From: B30-G6 sp963701385
GTDB taxonomy: Bacteria; Desulfobacterota; Desulfobacteria; Desulfobacterales; B30-G6
Length of the DNA: 64,000 nt
Reading direction: 5' to 3'
NCBI GenBank assembly: GCA_963701385.1
Contig: CAVOZW010000010.1
Coordinates: forward strand, 1-64,000
In this document: one piece after another, positions 52,693 through 60,004 of the stretch
Position numbering within the stretch: position 1 is the stretch's first letter
Layout of the letters: each line of letters begins with the position of its first letter
Translations under genes and position numbers: made by a program
The notes under the pieces: generated by a model
Seen by the model: only the letters and a program-made list of their open reading frames with translations
What the model was told of the DNA's origin: nothing
Database searches by the model: none

Positions 52693-52732
52693 AAATAGCT
52701 TTGTATAATTTGTAAACAACGTCCCCTAATAG

Positions 52733-52907
52733 AGGCTCGAAATAGGGCTTGATCTCGGGGTAATGACCGAATACCATCATTTGAGGCCCAATCGTAAGTC
52801 TCACGTTGGCTTGGGCGTTCGGACGGGGTTTACAACGATATTTCAGTTCGAAAACAGTTGCGTCACTGTGCTGAAAAGGGGCAATCAGTTTGTACCGAGG
52901 AGGTGCC
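52733..52907. other. Remainder of the gap after the RAYT element
   Basis: No gene of my own calling lies here. A minus-strand ORF that crosses it (to about 52646) reads through the element end and the start of the CBS gene, so it is probably a shadow. GAGGAGGTGCC precedes the ATG at 52908. Confidence 0.3.
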
Positions 52908-53372
52908 ATGCTTAAAGTTAAAGATATTATGACAACGGAACTCATTACCGTATTCCCGGAGATGGAAGTCGTGCAGGCAGCCAAACTCCTTTTAGAGAAG
53001 CGTATCAATGGAATTCCTGTTGTGGATGAAACGGGAAAACTGGTGGGGCTTTTATGTCAAAGTGATTTGATCGCTCAGCAGAAGCGCCTTCCGATACCCT
53101 CTTTTTTTACGTTCATGGATGGTGTTTTCTCAATATCGTCGACAAAACAGATGGAAAAACAGGTCCAGAAGATAGCCGCCATCACGGTTGCCCAGGCCAT
53201 GACGCCTGATCCGGTCTCTGTGGAACCGGACATGGGCATCGAGGTGGTGGCCGGGCTGATGGTGGATAGCGGCTTACATACGATTCCCGTAGTGCATGAA
53301 GGCAGACTGGTGGGTATTGTGGGTAAAGAAGATATTCTTAAAACACTGATAACGAAACCTGAAGATAAATAA
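52908..53372 (+). CDS. CBS-pair protein
   Basis: The ATG at 52908 (MLKVKDIMTTELITVFPEM) follows GAGGAGGTGCC. The 154-residue protein has two CBS motifs, about residues 1-65 (GIPVVDETGKLVGLLCQSDLI) and 90-150 (TIPVVHEGRLVGIVGKEDIL), separated by a short helical segment. It is a single-module nucleotide sensor, distinct from the CBS type fused to receivers. The truncated start at 51445 is nearly the same sequence. The patatin gene lies 139 bp downstream. Confidence 0.9.
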   Translation: MLKVKDIMTTELITVFPEMEVVQAAKLLLEKRINGIPVVDETGKLVGLLCQSDLIAQQKRLPIPSFFTFMDGVFSISSTKQMEKQVQKIAAITVAQAMTPDPVSVEPDMGIEVVAGLMVDSGLHTIPVVHEGRLVGIVGKEDILKTLITKPEDK

Positions 53373-53511
53373 AGAAGTTCTCACGATTTTATTCAGTTAG
53401 GTATTCGGATTTAGGATGTATTACAACCGAATGAGTAAAACGTAAAACCCTTGCATGGTATGAACAGGGCCGGACCCTCTGAACCCGGGTCATAACTCAC
53501 AGGATAAACGC

Positions 53512-54456
53512 ATGTCACAGGCAAAAACGGTCGCTCTGGTTCTGGGTTGCGGGTCTTCGCGCGGGTGGGCCCACCTGGGGGCCATCCAGGCGCTGGAAGA
53601 AGAGAATATCCCCATCGATGTCATTGTCGGGTGCAGTGTCGGCGCCTATGTCGGGGCCATCTATGCCAGCGGAAGCATCGCTAGCCTCAAAGAATATGTT
53701 CTCAAGATGGACGGCAAAAAAGTCTTTTCCTATTTTGACATTGTGCTGCCACGCTCCGGTCTTTTGGACGGCACCAAAAGACTTAGGGAGCTTTTTACCA
53801 TACACACCGATGTACAGCATTTTTCAGAATTGAATATCCCCGTGATGATGGTGGCCACAGACCTTGAAACAGGCCAAAAGGTGGTCTTAAAGTCCGGGAA
53901 CATCTTGGAGGCTCTCAGGGCCAGCATTTCCATACCCGGTCTTTTTGCGCCGGCACGGATCAAGAATCGCTGGCTAGTAGATGGTGGCTTGGTGGACCCG
54001 GTGCCCGTCAGCGTCGCCCGGGCAACGGGCGTGGATATAGTGATTGCCGTGGATCTCAGCAGCGGAAGCGTCTCCAAGATCAAACGCAAAAAACGAAAAA
54101 ACCTGAGCGAACAGACACCCGTAAAACATGCAGAAAGCAAAAATGAACTCATCCAAAAAATGTCGCTGTATTATGAGAGCGCTGAACTTAGCTTTAAAAG
54201 TAAAATCAACGACCTGTTTAAAAAAGAAGCTGCCATGCCCGACATCATAGAGACGGTTACCACCGCCATCAACATCATGCAGAATCGCATAGCGCGTGTC
54301 AATCTGGCGGTGACCCCTCCGGACGTTTTGATACAGCCCCACCTTGGGGATTTGAAAATGCTCGATTTCGATCAGGTGGCGCATACCATCCAGGAAGGCT
54401 ATGCCAGGGCAAAGGAGAAAATTACCGATATAAAATGCCTGCTTGAGGCATCCTGA
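53512..54456 (+). CDS. Patatin-like phospholipase (RssA/NTE-like)
   Basis: The 314-residue protein has the oxyanion loop (LGCGSSRGWAHLG, residues 11-23), the nucleophile S42 in GCSVG and the catalytic aspartate D157 in VDGGLVDP. The fold matches patatin/RssA-type serine hydrolases acting on phospholipids or lysophospholipids. In the oxyanion loop GGGG/AR of the family appears as GCGSSR, still functional-looking. A basic stretch (KIKRKKRKN, about 185-195) follows the core. No signal peptide is seen, so it is cytoplasmic. Confidence 0.88.
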   Translation: MSQAKTVALVLGCGSSRGWAHLGAIQALEEENIPIDVIVGCSVGAYVGAIYASGSIASLKEYVLKMDGKKVFSYFDIVLPRSGLLDGTKRLRELFTIHTDVQHFSELNIPVMMVATDLETGQKVVLKSGNILEALRASISIPGLFAPARIKNRWLVDGGLVDPVPVSVARATGVDIVIAVDLSSGSVSKIKRKKRKNLSEQTPVKHAESKNELIQKMSLYYESAELSFKSKINDLFKKEAAMPDIIETVTTAINIMQNRIARVNLAVTPPDVLIQPHLGDLKMLDFDQVAHTIQEGYARAKEKITDIKCLLEAS

Positions 54457-54942
54457 CTACTACTTATTTGTCAATTTTCACGATCGTACCAAGGTTGCCC
54501 TGAAATAAAGCAGGGCACCCGTTTCAAATTGCATGCTTTCGAAACTGAAATCTGCCCTCTTAATTTATCAAGTCTCTCTTTTCCCACATAACCCAAGTCG
54601 CCTGATATCATGATTTGGGTTTCCAATTCACAGACTGAACCATATGCAATTTAGAAAAGTTTCTAAAATCATTGTCTAAAAAATTCTAAATATGACGATT
54701 CTCCCTCATGGCCTTGGTCTCATACACCATGCTAACATTTTGATATTCTATAAAATACTATTTTATTTGAAGCATGGCACAGTTCATGCTGTCTCTCGTA
54801 GTTATAAGTATTGTCTCATAACGATCGGTGGCGTATTTTATCACGCGCCAGAGAAAACATTTTTGTTGAGCGGATACATCAGGTTTTCTCGTCTCAGCCT
54901 TACTAGCTGGTGTATAGACCCCTGAAACTGAAGGAGGATCAA
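54457..54942 (+). promoter_or_regulatory. Gap with a four-helix-bundle fragment and sigma-54 promoter of cooS
   Basis: The promoter is TGGCAC (54775-54780), five bases, ATGCT (54786-54790). A perfect palindrome TTTAGAAA-AG-TTTCTAAA (54650-54667) is centred 117 bp upstream of the GG. Immediately before it, 54552-54650 on the minus strand, is a 100-bp copy of positions 39-140 of the window. AAGGAGGATCAA (54931-54942) is the ribosome site of cooS. Confidence 0.75.
54552..54650 (-). pseudogene. Four-helix-bundle protein fragment, third copy
   Basis: Read on the minus strand it gives the CATATGGTTCAGTCTGTGAA block, TGATATCAGGCGACTTGGG and AGAGGGCAGATT, in the same order and nearly identical to positions 39-140. 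It covers less than the other copies and stops inside the coding region, so it is a truncated remnant left of the cooS promoter. Confidence 0.75.
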
Positions 54943-56973
54943 ATGGTAGAGGAAAAGAAGATCAAACAGACCAAGACCGAAAAAGTTGCAGATCCAATGG
55001 CCGCCACGATCGATCCGGCCAGTCAGGAAATGATTCAACGCGCCCATGAATTGGGTATTGAAACAGTGTTTGACCGGGCCGTGACAATGAAACCCTGCAA
55101 TATTGGGACGCAAGGCACCTGCTGCAAAAATTGTGGCATGGGTCCCTGTCGGTTGCCTTTACCAAAAAGCGGTATAGAAGGCGAAGACGAACGCAAAGGA
55201 ATTTGTGGTGCAACACCCAACACCATTGCTGCGCGTAATTTCATCCGCATGATTGCGGGCGGTGCTGCTGCCCATTCCGATCACGGCCGGTCCGTAGCCG
55301 AAGTGTTTTTGACCGCTGCCAGAAAAGAGACCGATGCCTATCGAATTAAAGATACCCAAAAGTTGGTTGAGGTTGCCAAGCATTTGGGTGTTGCCACCGA
55401 AGTTGAAATTGACGGGGAAAAACTGGATCGGGATTTAGACGAAGTTGCCCTGGAAGTGGGTGAAAAGGCGATGAATGAATGGGGTAAAGTAGGCGGCGAA
55501 CTTCTCTATGCCAAAAGAGCACCTGAAGAACGATACAAGATATGGAAAAAAATGGGTGTTGTTCCCCGGAATATTGATAGAGAAATTGTTGAAATCATGC
55601 ATCGCACCCACATCGGTGTGGATCAGGATTATCGAAATCTGATGAAACAGGGCACCCGCGCCGCCATTGCCGATGGCTGGGGTGGATCCATGTTGGCAAC
55701 CGACCTTCAAGACATTCTTTTTGGAACACCCTATCCTGCGGTGTCGGAAGCCAATCTCGGGGTTATGAAGGAAGACATGGTAAATCTTGTTATCCATGGG
55801 CATGAGCCGGTTCTCTCTGAAATGATCGTGGCTGTGGCACAAACCAAAGAAATGGAGCAATATGCAAAATCAAAGGGGGCAAAAGGCATTCAACTCTCCG
55901 GTATCTGTTGTTCAGCCAATGAGATTTTGCAGCGCCACGGCGTGCCGTTGTGTGGAACATTTCTTCAGCAGGAACTAGCAGTTATTACAGGTGCTTGTGA
56001 TGCTATGGTTGTTGATATTCAATGTATCTTCCAAAATCTTGCCAATGTTGCCAAATGTTTTCACACCAAACTGATTACCACGCACCCCATTGCAAAAATG
56101 GAACAGGACAACGTGATACATATCGAATTTGATGAACACCATGCCTTGGAGGATGCAAAACGAATTGTTAAACTGGCTATCGACAACTATGAAAACAGAG
56201 GGTCTGAAGTGATGATCCCCAAACAGAAATCGCCGATTGTCGCTGGGTTTGGTGTGGAATCCATTAAATATCATCTTGGCGGAACCTTTCGTGGGTCTTA
56301 CTACACATTGAACGACAATATTATCAATGGCAGGATCAGGGGTATCGGCGGTGTCGTAGGATGCAACAATGCACGGACAAAACACAATGAAGGCCATGTT
56401 CAGATCGTAAAAGAACTCATAAAGAACGATGTGATTGTTCTGACAACCGGATGCAATGCGATTGCATGTGCCATGGAAGGACTGCTTACCCCGGAAACAG
56501 CTGCTGTGTTTTGTGGACCGGGTTTGGCGGAAGTTTGTGAAACAGTCGGCATTCCCCCGGTGCTGCATCTGGGGTCGTGTGTAGACAACAGCCGGATACT
56601 TCTGGCGGCTACCGAGGTTGTTAAAGCAGGGGGCTTGGGCAAAGACATCAGCGATTTGCCGGCCGCCGGCAGCGCGCCGGAATGGATGAGTGAAAAAGCC
56701 ATCAGCATTGGTCATTATTTTGTGGCATCCGGTGTCTACACCGTATTTGGGGTAACGCTTCCCGTTACGGGTGCGCCGGTCTTTCAAAAATACTTGTTCG
56801 AAGAATTTGAAAAAATGTACGGCGGCATGTGGGATTTGGAGATCGATCCCATCAAACATGCCCATAAAATGATCGCTCATATTGATAAAAAACGCCAAGC
56901 GCTTGGTATCGATAAGGCCAGAGAAAGAATACTGGTGGATATGGCGGCCCGACGGGAGATTGAAGCAGCGTAA
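54943..56973 (+). CDS. cooS: Ni-Fe carbon monoxide dehydrogenase catalytic subunit
   Basis: The ATG at 54943 follows AAGGAGG; a GTG 33 bases earlier lacks a site. The 676-residue protein has the N-terminal cysteine pattern of clusters D and B (CNIGTQGTCCKNCGMGPC, C52 to C69), HGHEPVLSEM with the C-cluster histidine, GICCSANE, GVVGCNNART, LTTGCNA and SCVDNSR. The enzyme interconverts CO and CO2 with ferredoxin-type electrons. No acs genes or cooF-like ferredoxin lie next to it, so a monofunctional CO-oxidising or CO2-reducing role is likely. Expression appears to be sigma-54 dependent. Confidence 0.96.
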   Translation: MVEEKKIKQTKTEKVADPMAATIDPASQEMIQRAHELGIETVFDRAVTMKPCNIGTQGTCCKNCGMGPCRLPLPKSGIEGEDERKGICGATPNTIAARNFIRMIAGGAAAHSDHGRSVAEVFLTAARKETDAYRIKDTQKLVEVAKHLGVATEVEIDGEKLDRDLDEVALEVGEKAMNEWGKVGGELLYAKRAPEERYKIWKKMGVVPRNIDREIVEIMHRTHIGVDQDYRNLMKQGTRAAIADGWGGSMLATDLQDILFGTPYPAVSEANLGVMKEDMVNLVIHGHEPVLSEMIVAVAQTKEMEQYAKSKGAKGIQLSGICCSANEILQRHGVPLCGTFLQQELAVITGACDAMVVDIQCIFQNLANVAKCFHTKLITTHPIAKMEQDNVIHIEFDEHHALEDAKRIVKLAIDNYENRGSEVMIPKQKSPIVAGFGVESIKYHLGGTFRGSYYTLNDNIINGRIRGIGGVVGCNNARTKHNEGHVQIVKELIKNDVIVLTTGCNAIACAMEGLLTPETAAVFCGPGLAEVCETVGIPPVLHLGSCVDNSRILLAATEVVKAGGLGKDISDLPAAGSAPEWMSEKAISIGHYFVASGVYTVFGVTLPVTGAPVFQKYLFEEFEKMYGGMWDLEIDPIKHAHKMIAHIDKKRQALGIDKARERILVDMAARREIEAA

Positions 56974-57062
56974 TCAACGATTTCTGAAACGGCAAGGGCG
57001 CAGAGATAGCTTTTTATGAATTGGGAACAAAAACGATGTTACATAGAAGTGCGCCGCAATTA

Positions 57063-57161
57063 TAGCGGTTGTCATAAATATGTTCCGTTTGGTCTAATTT
57101 ACAATCAGGCAACGATGTGTTCACTTATCGGTTGAAATTATTCAGATTGTGACAACCGCTA
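57063..57161 (+). repeat. 99-bp MITE-like element
   Basis: Perfect 12-bp inverted ends, TAGCGGTTGTCA (57063-57074) and TGACAACCGCTA (57150-57161), flank an A/T-rich core without a gene. A TA precedes the left end, as expected for IS630/mariner-type insertion at TA. The end sequence also resembles the ends of the IS630 remnant beside it. Confidence 0.7.
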
Positions 57162-57204
57162 TGGTGTTGATTTCATCAACAAAAAATCTAGACTTTTACG
57201 GAAC

Positions 57205-57594
57205 GATATGCCATATCGCATATTAAGAAAATGGATTAACTGTTTCAATCTTTCTGGTGTTGATGGGTTGATTTTCAAAAAGCGAGGCGAGTAAAACCGT
57301 TTCATTTCAAAGAACGATCAATGTCTTGATTATGGACAACGCCTCATGGCATCGCAAAGTATCGACCAAATGGCATGGATGGCAACCAAAATATTTGCCA
57401 CCATATTCGCCAGATTTAAATCCTATCGAAAGAATCTGGCTTACAATGAGAGCTCGCTGGTTCAATAATCATATTTGTAAAAACCAAGAACAACTATTAG
57501 AGCGTTTGGATCAGGCCATATTAGATGTCATTTATAATCCATCGCGGACTCAAAAAACTGCCGCTATCGGAACGTTATTATGACAAACGCTCTA
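57205..57594 (+). pseudogene. IS630-family transposase remnant
   Basis: A frame around 57205-57293 gives ILRKWINCFNLSGVDGLIFK, the end of an IS630-type DNA-binding region. After a stop and a gap, 57326-57583 gives the C-terminal DDE part: MDNASWH (second catalytic aspartate) and LPPYSPDLNPIERIW (catalytic glutamate). The first aspartate region is missing. The right end (57569-57594, reversed) starts TAGAGCGTTTGTCATAATAA and resembles the left end at 57061 (TATAGCGGTTGTCATAAATA). It is a deleted element next to cooS. Confidence 0.8.
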
Positions 57595-57786
57595 AGCCGG
57601 CAGCATTGAAACGTTTCACGGATTTTCTAAGAAGATCCGGACTGATATCGGTCCTCGTGTAAAGATTGTCCTTTGGCAGAAAGTTGACTGACACTACCGC
57701 TTCCGGACGCCAGTTTTCATGATAAGATGTAGATGCCTTTGCCTTCACCTAAGTTGATCGACAGGATGTACCGGGCACCCAGCTTA

Positions 57787-58230
57787 TCAGGAACGCCGGC
57801 CTCCGCCCATCCCGCGGCCGCCACCACCGCCCATACCACGACCACCGCCACCCATCCCGCGACCGCCGGCACCGGTGTAACGACCCGCCGGTTGTGCTGC
57901 GTTGGAAGGTTTTAGAGAACCGGCTGCAAATTGCTGAACCACCTGGGTTACCATACCGCTGACACCGGTAACGATATGGGCGCCTCCCTGCTCAAAGACC
58001 TGAACGGCATTGGGGCCGCAGTTGCCGGTCAAAATGACCGATGCTCCCTTTTCCAGGACTAACTTGGCCGACTGAATGCCCGCACCACCGCCCAGTTCTG
58101 CGTTGGTGTTGGGCAGTGCTTCAAATTCCATGCTGGCCGGATTGACGATTAAAAAATACGAGCATCTTCCAAAACGGGGATCTACTTGGTCCTCGAGTGT
58201 CGGCCCTGTGGATGAAACGGCAATTTTCAT
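57787..58230 (-). CDS. NifX/NifB-like protein with glycine-rich tail
   Basis: The 147-residue protein begins MKIAVSSTGPTLEDQVDPRF, the standard opening of the dinitrogenase cofactor family (VDPRFGR), with LTGNCGPNA in the middle. The last 40 residues are a G/M/R repeat (GRGMGGGG). The tail is repetitive and may vary. Its start overlaps the end of the ArsA-like gene (ATGA), so it is translated with it. Such pairs of NifX-like and P-loop proteins are known in anaerobes, usually with unknown function or cluster handling. Confidence 0.88.
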   Translation of the reverse strand: MKIAVSSTGPTLEDQVDPRFGRCSYFLIVNPASMEFEALPNTNAELGGGAGIQSAKLVLEKGASVILTGNCGPNAVQVFEQGGAHIVTGVSGMVTQVVQQFAAGSLKPSNAAQPAGRYTGAGGRGMGGGGRGMGGGGGRGMGGGRRS

Positions 58231-59141
58231 TTCGATTCTCCTTCATGTTTTGCCTTTGATAGGCTAGGGTTTTCTAAAATGTATGCTTTAAGAGCCTCCA
58301 ACCCGTAAAGATCTCTCGTACTGTTGGAGAAGCACTTTATGGTGTATCCATTAAAGGCGCCGGCGATATCACGATTCACTTTGTTTTCTTGCACTTTGTT
58401 TAGAATTATCGAATGGATCCCTATGCCGATGTCTTCCAGCTTTTGTTGAATCCGGACGGCTTCCGCCAAAGACAAGGGATCATTGTTAAGTACCAGGTTG
58501 ATGTGGGTGGTTTCGGCGAAAAACAGATCTTTCAGGCGCTCATGACTGTCGATCAATGTTCCCAGTCTGATTTTCACCTTGTCCTGCTCGATATTTTTGT
58601 GACCCAGTTTAATCTTGGAAACGATTTCTTTTTTCTCATAAATGGTATTTCTCAGTTGCAACAACTCCTTCAGCCAGACAAGCGTGATAAACGGCAGCGA
58701 AAAAAACCGCAGGGTCAACGCCGTCGGGGGCATGTCGAAAATAATGGCATCCATTTTCGTTGTCGTGTGAAGTATGTTTTCAAACGCGAGCAACATGGCG
58801 TATTCTTCCAACCCCGGGGAATATTTCAGCACACGGTAATAATTCTGGATATTGAATGCGCTTTGATAACTGTACATTTTTTTCAACTGTGACTCGGTAT
58901 CCTTCAGGTAGGTTTTGATCCAGAAATCCGTATCGATCTCTTTGACGGACAGCAGCGGCAGCACCTGTTTTGGCTTTTCGGAGAAAGGCTCTTGAAAAAT
59001 ATCTCTCTGGTTATGGGCCGGATCCATGGATACCAGAAGTGTGTCGCAACCGGCATGGGCCAGGTTCAAGGCCGTTAAGGCCGATGTGGTCGATTTGCCG
59101 ACGCCGCCTTTCCCGATGAAAAATTGGATTTCAGAGGTCAT
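58227..59141 (-). CDS. ArsA/GET3-like P-loop ATPase
   Basis: The 304-residue protein starts with a deviant Walker A motif FIGKGGVGKSTTSALTALNL and has a switch-like LLVSMDPAHNQRDIF, the ArsA/Get3 signature. DMPPTALTLRF around 135-145 is also typical. ArsA moves arsenite and Get3 tail-anchored proteins; no arsenic gene is adjacent and only one ATPase half is present. Being coupled to a NifX-like protein and following two small genes, it may serve metal-cluster or membrane-protein maturation. It is not CooC, whose sequence I would expect to be closer to MinD. Confidence 0.85.
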   Translation of the reverse strand: MTSEIQFFIGKGGVGKSTTSALTALNLAHAGCDTLLVSMDPAHNQRDIFQEPFSEKPKQVLPLLSVKEIDTDFWIKTYLKDTESQLKKMYSYQSAFNIQNYYRVLKYSPGLEEYAMLLAFENILHTTTKMDAIIFDMPPTALTLRFFSLPFITLVWLKELLQLRNTIYEKKEIVSKIKLGHKNIEQDKVKIRLGTLIDSHERLKDLFFAETTHINLVLNNDPLSLAEAVRIQQKLEDIGIGIHSIILNKVQENKVNRDIAGAFNGYTIKCFSNSTRDLYGLEALKAYILENPSLSKAKHEGESK

Positions 59142-59150
59142 GGTGTGCTT

Positions 59151-59465
59151 TCAATCGATTTGTAATACTGAAAAAAGATCGCTCAGCGGATCCTGGGCAA
59201 TGGAGATTTTTTCCAGCATCAGATCCAGTTCCCGGTTCATCAGGGGCAACAGCTCCATGGTTATGTGGATGGGGGGCGATGGAATTCCAATCAGGGCACC
59301 TAAAACCAGAATCCCGAAAATATTGTCCAGTTCACCGAGTTCGTATTCTATGGTTTCAACGGCCCTGCCGCGCATAACGGCGTCGGTGGTTTTAAAAGCC
59401 GCAGTCATTTTGTTTTTTAAGCTATCGAGCATTGAAACCATTGTCTCTTTTTCTCTTTTCGTCAA
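59151..59465 (-). CDS. Conserved hypothetical protein in the ArsA-like operon
   Basis: The 104-residue protein is mostly helical with a hydrophobic segment ILVLGALIGIPSPPIHITME near the middle. I recognise no family. It starts four bases inside the end of the upstream gene (59462-59465) and lies nine bases before the ArsA-like gene, so it is part of a tightly packed operon and likely real. It could be a partner of the ATPase. Confidence 0.7.
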   Translation of the reverse strand: MTKREKETMVSMLDSLKNKMTAAFKTTDAVMRGRAVETIEYELGELDNIFGILVLGALIGIPSPPIHITMELLPLMNRELDLMLEKISIAQDPLSDLFSVLQID

Positions 59466-59974
59466 TGTGTCGGGTCAACCGGCTTCACATGAGGTGTTCG
59501 AAATATTTTCTCATCAAAGGCAATGCGTTTATGAGAAGGGTAGGTGTAGTAAACAGCGTACAGGGCCATTAAAAGGGTTGCCGCGAGATAAAAACGCGGA
59601 AGCTGCAGAAAATAAGCCACCAGCGCCAGGTAGGGTGTTACCAGGGTCATCCCGGTTAGATTGCGTTCGAATATGAATAGCGCTTCAGGCGGAACTTCAT
59701 GAACATGCCTGTGTGAATGGGCAAAAAAAGAGCGGTATAGAATCGGGCCGGCAACCCCAAAAACAGCGGCCAATATAAAAATCATGGGTGTGACAAAGGC
59801 CCTGGTCTGCACCGGCATATCCATGCCTGGGTGAATTTGTCGAAGCACGCATACGGCAATAAAACAGGCCAGTGCCGGCGACAGGATGGCAATATAGATT
59901 TTTTTTAATCGGTGGTGCATTCTGATCAGGGCCTCCCGAAAAAGTTTGAGCGGGGTATCGTGAGTTACCGACAC
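59462..59974 (-). CDS. Four-span membrane protein in the cstA operon
   Basis: The 170-residue protein, from a GTG at 59974 (a possible later ATG lies at MHHRLKK), has four likely membrane helices (about 26-46, 60-84, 107-125 and 127-147). A histidine-rich loop SHRHVHEVPPEA follows the second. The family is not recognised. It follows cstA by 30 bp. The histidines could bind metal. Confidence 0.7.
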   Translation of the reverse strand: MSVTHDTPLKLFREALIRMHHRLKKIYIAILSPALACFIAVCVLRQIHPGMDMPVQTRAFVTPMIFILAAVFGVAGPILYRSFFAHSHRHVHEVPPEALFIFERNLTGMTLVTPYLALVAYFLQLPRFYLAATLLMALYAVYYTYPSHKRIAFDEKIFRTPHVKPVDPTH

Positions 59975-60004
59975 CCCGGATATTATGGTTCAGGTGTTAT
60001 GGTG

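Larger units (their letters stand above)
51467..52732 (+). mobile_element. RAYT-type (IS200-like) element with imperfect inverted ends
   Basis: Left end 51467-51500 and right end 52699-52732 are inverted copies: AGGGGACGTTGTTGACAAAT on the left, AGGGGACGTTGTTTACAAAT on the right read in reverse, with about three mismatches in 29. Between them lie the tyrosine transposase (51603-52574) and a doublet of REP-like hairpins. A further copy of the end (12 identical bases) is alone at 3046-3071. Classical IS200 elements have subterminal hairpins rather than inverted ends, so this arrangement is unusual. Confidence 0.7.

Noticed and set aside
52646..53008. 120-codon minus-strand ORF behind the transposase
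   Set aside because: It reads antisense through the REP-like doublet, the element end and the start of the CBS gene. A stretch such as LTIGPQMMVFGHYPEIKP looks protein-like, but no family is recognised.
54692..54925. 77-codon ORF upstream of cooS
   Set aside because: It spans the sigma-54 promoter and has no ribosome site.
57600..57720. Possible C-terminal fragment of an rRNA methyltransferase such as RlmN (ALKRFTDFLRRSGL and a following frame)
   Set aside because: The resemblance is short and needs a frameshift. A profile search would be required.
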